From positions 1 through 9,202 of the forward strand of contig JAGGWE010000184.1 in the NCBI GenBank assembly GCA_021157665.1: DNA of 9,202 nt. The letters are read 5' to 3'. Shown in pieces: positions 1 through 5,691 of the stretch; the stretch's first letter is position 1, and every line of letters begins with the position of its first letter. This DNA is from Sulfurimonas sp. (lineage in GTDB: Bacteria > Campylobacterota > Campylobacteria > Campylobacterales > Sulfurimonadaceae). A program made the translations under genes and the position numbers. The notes beneath the pieces are model-generated. The model ran no database searches, had not been told where the DNA came from, and worked only from the letters and a program-made list of their open reading frames with translations.

Positions 1-2
1 AA

Positions 3-86
3 ATATTAGTGTTTGTAGAGGATGCTATTCTAGAGTTTAGAGATGAACTTCAAAAAGGAATAGTTTATGAAAAAGCTAAGATTTAA
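3..86 (+). CDS. 3' tail of an unidentified upstream gene (partial)
   Basis: The window opens in a reading frame that stays free of stops for 27 codons and ends with TAA at 84-86. The other two + frames both stop within the first 45 bases. The tail reads ILVFVEDAILEFRDEL and ends in EKAKI, a charged, helix-like sequence typical of real protein. It overlaps the start of the recombinase gene by 20 bases, and the ribosome binding site of that gene lies inside it, which would fit a co-transcribed small gene of the same mobile element. The fragment is too short to assign a family, and it could be a chance open frame. Confidence 0.35.
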   Translation: MLVFVEDAILEFRDELQKGIVYEKAKI

Positions 87-1146
87 GAATCGTAAAGGTC
101 TTTTATATTTTGGGATAGGAGACAAATTTAAATCATCAAAACTTAAATATACTAATATCAATAAAAACATAATTATTGGGAAATTTAAGAGTGGCTTACT
201 TGATGAAGAGTTAAATCTAAATACAGTAAATGGAATTCCAACAGTTGTCGAACTACTTCAAGAAGTAATGAGTAGTAAATACAAAGTGTTGAAGCATAAG
301 ACCATGTTGGCTTATAATATCACTTGTAAGACAAAAATCATACCATATTTCAAAGATATGCGAGTTCATGAAATAAAACCTATTAATATTAAGAGGTTTC
401 AAGATAGCATAGTTGATATGGGATTGCAAAAGCAAACCATTGTATTAGCACGAGTACTACTAAAAGAAGTTTTTGCATTAGCAATTATAAATGAATGGAT
501 TATTCTTAATCCTATCAAGATGGTAGATATGCCGAAAATTAAAAGCACTAAAAAGAAGATGAAGCCTTTTACTCTTGATGAGATTGATTTAATCTTAGAA
601 AACTCAAAGCTTGTCTTAAAAAATTTTTTAGGTATTTCTTTTTTTTCTGGTGTAAGATCAGGAGAACTATTAGCTTTAAAATGGGAAGATATAAATTTTG
701 AAACTGATACTATCACTATTGATAAAACTATTGCCGAGGGAACTATCAACACTCCTAAAACAGCATCAAGTCATAGAGATATTGAAATGTTACCAAAAGT
801 AAAAGAATTTTTTAAATCTCAACAAATGGTAACAGGCTTGAAAAACACTTTTGTATTCTTGAGTAGAAGTAATAATTATTACTCAAATAACTCATTTTTT
901 TACAAAGAGTATCAAAAAGTTTTAAAGTTACTCAAGATTGAGAAAAGAGCAATGCACAATACTAGACATACTTTTGCAAGTATTATGCTAAACAATAAAA
1001 TTGACCCTCATTGGGTATCAAATACATTAGGTCACGATAACCTAGATATAACTCTAAAAGTGTATGCTCATTATATGCCTAGAAAAGATAAAATGAGTAT
1101 AGAGTTTTTAGAAAAACGGTACAAAAACGGTACACACTACACTTAA
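67..1146 (+). CDS. Tyrosine recombinase / phage-type integrase
   Basis: A 359-residue site-specific recombinase that would cut and rejoin DNA through a covalent 3'-phosphotyrosine intermediate to integrate or excise a mobile element. Residues about 55-150 form the SAM-like, core-binding domain. The catalytic domain spans about 165-345. The active-site set is complete: R197 in SGVRSGELLALKW, K231 in the beta-hairpin (TPKTASSHR), H297-x-x-R300 in HNTRHTF, H323 in LGHDNLDIT, and the nucleophile Y333 in KVYAHY. The start is ATG at 67 with AAGGA seven bases upstream. The short N-terminal segment (1-50) is basic and could be an arm-binding region. It stands alone beside a conserved housekeeping block, so it probably marks the edge of an island extending left. 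No stop or frameshift breaks it, so it looks functional. Confidence 0.93.
   Translation: MKKLRFKNRKGLLYFGIGDKFKSSKLKYTNINKNIIIGKFKSGLLDEELNLNTVNGIPTVVELLQEVMSSKYKVLKHKTMLAYNITCKTKIIPYFKDMRVHEIKPINIKRFQDSIVDMGLQKQTIVLARVLLKEVFALAIINEWIILNPIKMVDMPKIKSTKKKMKPFTLDEIDLILENSKLVLKNFLGISFFSGVRSGELLALKWEDINFETDTITIDKTIAEGTINTPKTASSHRDIEMLPKVKEFFKSQQMVTGLKNTFVFLSRSNNYYSNNSFFYKEYQKVLKLLKIEKRAMHNTRHTFASIMLNNKIDPHWVSNTLGHDNLDITLKVYAHYMPRKDKMSIEFLEKRYKNGTHYT
1112..1133 (+). repeat. Perfect tandem repeat, 2 x 11 bases (AAAAACGGTAC)
   Basis: AAAAACGGTAC occurs twice head to tail at 1112-1122 and 1123-1133, inside the last codons of the recombinase gene. An inverted GTACC follows at 1148-1152, just after the stop codon, and can pair with GGTAC at 1129-1133. 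Repeated GTAC-centred sites at the end of an integrase gene could be recombinase binding sites, but they could also be chance repeats in a low-complexity tail. Confidence 0.5.
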
Positions 1147-1313
1147 AGTACCATAGTTACGAAAGATAGTATTAATCTAATATAAAGTATATCAATTGAA
1201 TCTATATTTTATGTAAATAACCAATAAATTATCTTAATCTTACTTTCAACACAAGATAAAAAAAAGGTTTCATCTGTATAATTTCGTAACACTTTTAAAA
1301 AATAGGAATTTAA
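1147..1313. other. Intergenic gap between recombinase and ispDF; possible element junction
   Basis: This AT-rich 167-base stretch has no tRNA and no credible reading frame. It contains GTTACGAAA at 1156-1164 and its exact inverse TTTCGTAAC at 1282-1290, the ispDF promoter, and a GTACC copy at 1148-1152. If the recombinase belongs to an integrated element extending left, the attachment site would be expected here or left of the window. I cannot identify a core from one junction alone. Confidence 0.4.
1277..1282 (+). promoter_or_regulatory. Probable -10 element for ispDF
   Basis: A perfect TATAAT preceded by TG lies 31 bases before the ispDF start. No clear -35 is present, which fits the Campylobacterota housekeeping promoter, where an extended -10 and upstream T-rich periodicity usually substitute for it. 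The start point would fall near 1289, giving a leader of about 25 bases that includes the AGGA at 1304-1307. Confidence 0.55.
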
Positions 1314-2444
1314 TTGTCTAATTTAACACTTATATTACTTGCTGCTGGTAGTTCTAGCAGATTTGAATTAGATGTAAAAAAACAATGGCTTAGAATAAAT
1401 CATAAGCCATTGTGGCAATTTGTAGCAGATAGACTTCAAAATAGTGGTTTTTTTGACAAAATAATTATCACTTCATCAAGTGATGATATAGAGTTTATGA
1501 AAAATTACGCAGATTATACATTTGTTAATGGTGGTTCTTCAAGACAAGAATCATTAAAAAATGCCTTAAAAGAAGTAAACAGTGAGTTTGTTCTAGTAAG
1601 TGACATAGCAAGATCATGTGTCAGTGAAGATTTTTTAAGAACTATAATCTCAAAAAAAACTGATGCTGATTGTATTGTTCCATATCTAAAAGTAACAGAT
1701 ACCGTAATATATGAAGATAAAACAATAGATCGAGATAAGGTTAAAAGAGTTCAAACTCCTCAATTATCTCGTACTTCTATTTTAAAAGATGCTCTAAAAA
1801 CTTCGCAGGAGTTTACAGATGAAAGTAGTGCTATTGTAGCGAATGGTGGAACTAGAAAATTCATCTTAGGTGAAAATGAAGCGCATAAGATAACTTATAT
1901 TCAAGATTTAAATCAACTTTCATGTTTAGAATCTCCATCAAAAGAGATACTAAGTGGTAATGGATTTGATGTTCATGCCTTTGACAATAAAGGTGAAATG
2001 TTTCTTGGTGGAGTGAAAATAGACTCAAAGTTTGGCTTTAAAGCTCATAGTGATGGGGATGTTGCTATTCATGCTCTCATAGATGCCCTTTTAGGTGCTG
2101 CTGGGATGGGTGATATAGGAATGTTATTTCCAGATAATGACAACAAATATAAAGGTATCGACTCTAAAGAGTTACTAAAAAAAGTTGTTACTAAAATAAA
2201 CAATTTTGGTTTTTTGATAATAAATGTTGACTTAACAATTGCAGCTGAGAAACCAAAAATATCAAACTATAAACTAGCTATGAGAAGAAAACTAGCTGAG
2301 ATTTTAAATATAGAAAGTAGTAGAGTAAATATAAAAGCGACAACAACTGAAAAACTCGGCTTTATCGGTCGAGGCGAAGGTGTTGGTGTGATTGCAAATG
2401 CAAATTTAAAATATTATGATTGGCAACAAACCAAGCGTTCATAA
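1314..2444 (+). CDS. ispDF: Bifunctional IspD/IspF (MEP pathway cytidylyltransferase and cyclodiphosphate synthase)
   Basis: A cytoplasmic two-domain enzyme of the non-mevalonate isoprenoid pathway. IspD attaches CMP to methylerythritol 4-phosphate; IspF cyclises the phosphorylated product to methylerythritol 2,4-cyclodiphosphate. The IspD domain covers about 1-205, with the nucleotide loop LLAAGSSSRF (R16), K23 and TPQ at 148-150; the usual VHDAARP reads VSDIARS here. The IspF domain covers about 213-370, with metal ligands D219, H221 and H253, the AHSDGD motif at 244-249, TTEKLGF at 344-350 and the terminal GRGEGVGV. The start is a UUG with AGGA six bases upstream. A TAA codon sits directly before it in frame and no ATG follows until residue 62, so UUG is forced. 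Fusion of the two domains is normal in Campylobacterota. It is the first gene of the conserved + strand block. Confidence 0.96.
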   Translation: MSNLTLILLAAGSSSRFELDVKKQWLRINHKPLWQFVADRLQNSGFFDKIIITSSSDDIEFMKNYADYTFVNGGSSRQESLKNALKEVNSEFVLVSDIARSCVSEDFLRTIISKKTDADCIVPYLKVTDTVIYEDKTIDRDKVKRVQTPQLSRTSILKDALKTSQEFTDESSAIVANGGTRKFILGENEAHKITYIQDLNQLSCLESPSKEILSGNGFDVHAFDNKGEMFLGGVKIDSKFGFKAHSDGDVAIHALIDALLGAAGMGDIGMLFPDNDNKYKGIDSKELLKKVVTKINNFGFLIINVDLTIAAEKPKISNYKLAMRRKLAEILNIESSRVNIKATTTEKLGFIGRGEGVGVIANANLKYYDWQQTKRS

Positions 2445-2463
2445 AAAAATTTAGTTTTTTTAT
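2441..2463 (+). terminator. AT-only hairpin at the ispDF stop
   Basis: ATAAAAAAA (2441-2449) pairs perfectly with TTTTTTTAT (2455-2463) around a five-base loop, and the ispDF stop codon is inside the left arm. The stem contains no GC pair, so it is a weak terminator at best, though the T-run is long. It may instead mark an mRNA 3' end or be incidental. Confidence 0.35.
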
Positions 2464-2466
2464 AAG
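2461..2466 (+). promoter_or_regulatory. Possible -10 for the leader or response-regulator transcript
   Basis: TATAAG follows directly on a run of seven T. A start point about seven bases downstream (near 2473) would yield a leader or small RNA beginning just before the long hairpin at 2489-2518. It is the only reasonable -10 in the gap that also leaves room for the downstream structures, but the match is weak. Confidence 0.3.
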
Positions 2467-2488
2467 TCATGCTGTTGGCATAGAAGCG

Positions 2489-2518
2489 TAACTAGCGGAA
2501 TTACTTCCGATAGTGTTA
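2489..2518 (+). ncRNA. Structured leader hairpin upstream of the response regulator
   Basis: CGGAA (2496-2500) pairs with TTCCG (2505-2509) around the loop TTAC. Below a G/A mismatch, ACTA (2491-2494) pairs with TAGT (2511-2514), and TA (2489-2490) can extend the stem to TTA (2516-2518). A second small stem, ATGC/GCAT, lies just upstream at 2469-2481. The sequence fits no riboswitch class I know. It could be a cis-regulatory leader, part of a small RNA, or a processing site. Confidence 0.35.
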
Positions 2519-2524
2519 TAAAAC

Positions 2525-2547
2525 AGATGAAGGGTTTCCTTCATTTT
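2525..2547 (+). terminator. Terminator-like hairpin before the response regulator (possible attenuator)
   Basis: ATGAAGG (2527-2533) pairs with CCTTCAT (2538-2544) around GTTT, extended by a G-U and an A-U pair, and four T follow. It resembles a short intrinsic terminator. Only 24 bases separate it from the response regulator start, too few for a promoter plus ribosome binding site, so transcripts of that gene must pass through it. Either it attenuates expression or it is a weak terminator for upstream RNA. Confidence 0.45.
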
Positions 2548-2571
2548 ATGAAATAAAATTAAGGTAGATAT

Positions 2572-3459
2572 TTGAAGATACTTATTATAGAAAACGAAAT
2601 TTATTTAGCACAAAGTATAGCTACAAAACTAGGTGAATTAGGTCATATGTGTGAAATGTGTACCTCTACAAAAGATGCGATAAAAAGTAACAACTATGAT
2701 GTTGTTTTACTATCAACAAATATTAATGGACAAGATTTTCATCCAGTTATTGAAACTTTTAAAAAATCTATTGTTATTTTAATGGTTTCATATATTAGTA
2801 ATGATACTGTTTCAAAACCTCTTGCTGCTGGAGCAAAAGATTATATTTTAAAACCTTTTATGATAGAAGAATTGGTTAGAAAAATCGACCATTACCAAGA
2901 CTATGAAAGATTGAAAAAAAGAAATCTAGCTTACGAAACATATTTAGAACATACTTTTGCTGCTGTATCTCAAGACTATAATCATAAAGAGATTGAACTA
3001 CCTGTATATATATCATCTAGTTTTCAAAAATATGCCGATGCTTTTGCTTTTAATCATGCCTCTACAAAAAATCAACCTATACATTTTGTATCTTTAAGTA
3101 ACCCAAAAGCTATGAATGAGATAGAATCTGCTTCTCTAAATAGTATAATTTATGTTGTAGATTATCAAACAATTAAAAAAACAGATAAAAAAGCTTTTTG
3201 TGATTTGATAGCAAATAAACAAGTTATTGTAGCAAGTACAGAAAATATTGATGATGTTGATTATAATGTTATTACTATAAAAAGTGAAAATAATATTTTT
3301 GACCAAGGGGATATACTTCCTATAGAAGATTATGTAAAATTTATAGTACTAAATTATCAACATAAATTTCCAGATACTGAATTATCTAAAAAACTAGGGA
3401 TTTCAAGAAAAAGTTTATGGGAAAAACGAAAAAAATATGACATTGTCAAGAAAAAATAA
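2572..3459 (+). CDS. HP1021/Cj1608-type atypical orphan response regulator
   Basis: A 295-residue DNA-binding protein with a receiver domain (about 1-110), a long linker region (about 115-255) and a C-terminal Fis-like helix-turn-helix (about 262-292, ELSKKLGISRKSLWEKRKKY). The receiver is degenerate: the phospho-acceptor position in DVVLLSTN is S48 rather than Asp, and the acidic pocket is E7/N8. K94 in YILKPF is kept and S73 replaces the usual Thr. This pattern, the length and the ispDF-regulator-sat-pgpA order match HP1021 of Helicobacter pylori and Cj1608 of Campylobacter jejuni, studied as global regulators that also bind the replication origin. A CxxC at C27-C30 and C210 could support redox sensing, which is inference here. 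The start is UUG with AAGG seven bases upstream; a TAA lies in frame four codons before, and no earlier start exists. The 3' end overlaps the next gene by 23 bases. Confidence 0.85.
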   Translation: MKILIIENEIYLAQSIATKLGELGHMCEMCTSTKDAIKSNNYDVVLLSTNINGQDFHPVIETFKKSIVILMVSYISNDTVSKPLAAGAKDYILKPFMIEELVRKIDHYQDYERLKKRNLAYETYLEHTFAAVSQDYNHKEIELPVYISSSFQKYADAFAFNHASTKNQPIHFVSLSNPKAMNEIESASLNSIIYVVDYQTIKKTDKKAFCDLIANKQVIVASTENIDDVDYNVITIKSENNIFDQGDILPIEDYVKFIVLNYQHKFPDTELSKKLGISRKSLWEKRKKYDIVKKK

Positions 3460-4636
3460 AACTCTTCTTATTGATAAAGAAGCAGCTTCAGCACTAGAAT
3501 TAGTAAAATGTGGTTTGTTAAAACCTCTTACTGGATTAATGTCCAAAAAAGAGAAAGAATCTATATTAAAAACAGGACTTATTGATGGTAACACTTTCCC
3601 TTTACCATTTATATTAGCTCCTTCTGGCAAAAAGAATGAAGAGGTTATAAAATCATTAGTAGTTGGCGAAGAGCTTACTATACTATGTGAAGATAAAGAG
3701 TTTGCTACTTTAATTGTTGAAGAAACTTTCCAAACAAATCCAAATAAAAGAACAAAATATATTTATGGAACTGATGATTTATCACATCCTGGAGTTAAAA
3801 GAACAATTAAAAGACTTGGTTCTTGGGCTGTAAATGGTAAATATACACTATTAAATACTGCTAATAATCAAAATTTTAAAAATAAAGATATTATTAGTTC
3901 TGCAAAAAAAATGATAAATGCTAAACATACAACAGCCTTAATAATGGCTGCAAACCCTTTGCATAGATCTAATGAACGCTTAATTAGACAAGCGATGGAT
4001 ACGACTGATTTACTTGTAATATTTTTACTAAAACCATACAATAACCAAAACTTAGACTATAATATAAGAAAAGAAGCTCTTGAATTTTTTATAAATAACT
4101 TTTTACAAAAAAATAGAGTGGTTGTTGTTCCACTAGAAAATAGTTATGTATTTGAAGGGTACAATGAGTTAATTATAAATGCAATTGTTACAAAAAACTA
4201 TGGCTGCGATAGACTTACAATCAGTAGAGATCATATAGGTCTTGGAATGTTTTATGATGAAAATACAGATAAATCAATCATAGATAATCTTGTTGGAATA
4301 GATATAGAGATAAAACTTGAAAGTGAATATGTTTATTGTAATGAGTGTACAACACTTGTTGGTAAAAACACTTGTCCACATGGACAACACCATCAAATCT
4401 CATATCATGCTAACTCTATTTTAGAACTTTTAGAACTTGGTATTCTTCCTCCAACTATTTTAGTTAGAAAAGAGATTTCTGCATTTATCTTATCCAAATT
4501 ATTTCCAAATAGATTTCAAAATCTTGAAAAATTATACTCAACTATTCTACCTGTTGCTGGCTTACTAGAAAAACATAGTGAGAGTGATTTTTACTTAGAA
4601 TTGATGAAACTTTATCAAACAACATCACTTACATAA
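3437..4636 (+). CDS. sat: ATP-sulfurylase (Sat) homologue with degenerate active site
   Basis: A 399-residue protein of the sulfate adenylyltransferase family, which forms adenosine phosphosulfate from ATP and sulfate. The N-terminal PUA-like domain (about 1-150) includes CGLLKPLTGLM, and the catalytic domain covers about 165-345. The family's zinc site is present (C301, C304, C313, then H315 and H318-H319). The substrate motif QTRNPxHRAH reads MAANPLHRSN at 170-179, so Gln, Arg and the second His are lost while N173 and H176 remain. The GRDHAG loop reads SRDHIG (263-268), and the usual MRYAGPREA segment reads VFEGYNELI. Sulfate activation is therefore doubtful. The ATG lies inside the regulator gene with no good ribosome binding site, so translation is probably coupled. 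A Sat-like gene is conserved at this position in Campylobacter jejuni, which implies a retained role. Confidence 0.8.
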   Translation: MTLSRKNKTLLIDKEAASALELVKCGLLKPLTGLMSKKEKESILKTGLIDGNTFPLPFILAPSGKKNEEVIKSLVVGEELTILCEDKEFATLIVEETFQTNPNKRTKYIYGTDDLSHPGVKRTIKRLGSWAVNGKYTLLNTANNQNFKNKDIISSAKKMINAKHTTALIMAANPLHRSNERLIRQAMDTTDLLVIFLLKPYNNQNLDYNIRKEALEFFINNFLQKNRVVVVPLENSYVFEGYNELIINAIVTKNYGCDRLTISRDHIGLGMFYDENTDKSIIDNLVGIDIEIKLESEYVYCNECTTLVGKNTCPHGQHHQISYHANSILELLELGILPPTILVRKEISAFILSKLFPNRFQNLEKLYSTILPVAGLLEKHSESDFYLELMKLYQTTSLT

Positions 4637-4650
4637 AAGAGGTACTTAAA

Positions 4651-5157
4651 ATGAATTGGTTTTTTATAACAGTAGGATTTAGTGGCTTATTTCCAAAAGC
4701 CCCTGGGACAATGGGAACTTTAGTTTCTCTCCCATTAGGTATGTTAATACTTATTTACCTTGATGCACAGACTCTTTTTTTAACAACTGCATTAATTAGT
4801 ATTATCGCTATTAGAGAGATAAATAAATATGAATTAAAATCAAAGATTCACGATGATAAAAGAATCGTTATAGATGAGTTAGCTGGTATGTGGTTTGCAC
4901 TTAGTGTTGCCCCTGCTATCACTATATCATTTAGTGATATTGGCATGTGGGAAAATGGATTTTTAATCCAGTCTATTTTATCTTTTGCTCTATTTAGATA
5001 CTTTGATATTGCAAAACCATCTATTATCGGCAGAATCGACCGTGAAGTTAAAGGTGGACTTGGTGTAATGGGCGATGATATTATTGCTGGTTTTGCGGCA
5101 GGAATTACTAGTGCTTTAATCTGGCAAGCTTGGTTAGAACTACAAAAATTAATTTAG
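4651..5157 (+). CDS. pgpA: Phosphatidylglycerophosphatase A
   Basis: An inner-membrane enzyme that removes phosphate from phosphatidylglycerophosphate to give phosphatidylglycerol. The 168 residues carry the family motifs in order: FPKAPGTMGTLVSLP (14-28), the acidic catalytic segment DDKRIVIDELAGMW (68-81), RYFDIAKPSIIGRID (116-130) and GGLGVMGDDIIAG (135-147). Hydrophobic segments lie at about 22-37, 41-55, 79-95, 103-118 and 142-160. Length is normal for the family. AGAGG stands eight bases before the ATG, and the gene begins 14 bases after sat ends, so it probably closes the same transcript. The extension near W100-N102 is AT-poor at the DNA level because it contains a TGGCATGTGG copy (4941-4950). 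Confidence 0.95.
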   Translation: MNWFFITVGFSGLFPKAPGTMGTLVSLPLGMLILIYLDAQTLFLTTALISIIAIREINKYELKSKIHDDKRIVIDELAGMWFALSVAPAITISFSDIGMWENGFLIQSILSFALFRYFDIAKPSIIGRIDREVKGGLGVMGDDIIAGFAAGITSALIWQAWLELQKLI

Positions 5158-5170
5158 TTCTAACTCGTTT
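5132..5170 (+). terminator. Probable intrinsic terminator overlapping the pgpA stop
   Basis: GTTAGAACTA (5133-5142) pairs perfectly with TAGTTCTAAC (5155-5164), with a G-U pair below and a 12-base loop. The stop codon TAG is in the right arm. CGTTTTAC follows. It would end the + strand block before the convergent operon. On the - strand no T-run follows the same stem, so service to both directions is uncertain. Confidence 0.6.
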
Positions 5171-5178
5171 TACCTTAT

Positions 5179-5688
5179 TTATACAAACATTGGATCGTCT
5201 GTTGGTTCAATCTCCTCAAAATCGTTTATTATTGTATCAAACATTTTCATAGTCTTTTTAGCTTTAAGAATATGAGTATCAAAAATCTCTTTAGATGCAG
5301 GAAAAGTCTCACCTAATTCTGTATAGATCAAAATACGACCATTTATATGTTTATCTACTTCAGCAAAAGCATCTTTTAAATACTTCTGAGTAGTTGTATG
5401 TCTAAAAAGAGCTTTAACCATCTTTGTACGCTCTTTAATAGGGATAGACTCATCAATAGCCTCGGCTACCCTTTTAATATCTAAACGAGAAAGATAAACT
5501 CCACTAAGAGCAGGTGCTAAAAGTTTTGAGGTTAAAGCATCAACAAACTGTGGTACTGGCTCTTCATCCTCTTTATCTCCCATATCTGGACTTTGCATAT
5601 TCTCACCTGCTTCTGGATCAAGTGAACATTTATCTTTTACAAATTTATCAAACTCTGCTCTTAAATCACTAATATCATTTGGGTTCAT
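5179..5688 (-). CDS. Conserved-looking acidic protein of unknown function, last gene of the chaperone/ferredoxin operon
   Basis: I do not recognise this 169-residue protein. It has no signal peptide, membrane segment or cysteine pair; the only Cys is C21. An acidic, proline-containing linker (about 23-46, with DKEDEEPVPQF) separates a short N-terminal helix from a mainly helical body (about 48-155) rich in Lys, Glu and Ala, and the end is acidic again (EEIEPTDDPMFV). It looks like a soluble adaptor or assembly factor rather than an enzyme. The ATG at 5688 has GGA seven bases upstream, and the gene starts three bases after its neighbour ends, so it is certainly in the same operon. Context suggests a role tied to the TorD chaperone and polyferredoxin, which is inference. 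Confidence 0.8.
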   Translation of the reverse strand: MNPNDISDLRAEFDKFVKDKCSLDPEAGENMQSPDMGDKEDEEPVPQFVDALTSKLLAPALSGVYLSRLDIKRVAEAIDESIPIKERTKMVKALFRHTTTQKYLKDAFAEVDKHINGRILIYTELGETFPASKEIFDTHILKAKKTMKMFDTIINDFEEIEPTDDPMFV

Positions 5689-5691
5689 ACA

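Noticed and set aside
253..752. Two open frames on the - strand opposite the recombinase gene (253-435 and 399-752)
   Set aside because: They lie wholly antisense to a gene with a full catalytic motif set, lack ribosome binding sites and have compositions expected from reading AT-rich coding DNA backwards.
1286..1291. TGTTAC (on the - strand) as an HP1021-type operator upstream of ispDF
   Set aside because: It matches only six of the seven positions of the box as I remember it (TGTT-W-C-W), and so short a word occurs often by chance. Binding data would be needed.
1147..1313. A tRNA gene as integration target beside the recombinase
   Set aside because: No cloverleaf, T-loop consensus or CCA-adjacent acceptor stem is visible in the gap.
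2548..2556. ATG-AAA-TAA mini open frame between the terminator-like hairpin and the response regulator
   Set aside because: It has no ribosome binding site and two codons arise easily in AT-rich DNA, so a leader peptide is not supported.
3415..3630. - strand open frame across the regulator/sat junction
   Set aside because: It is antisense to both real genes, has no ribosome binding site, and resembles no known protein.
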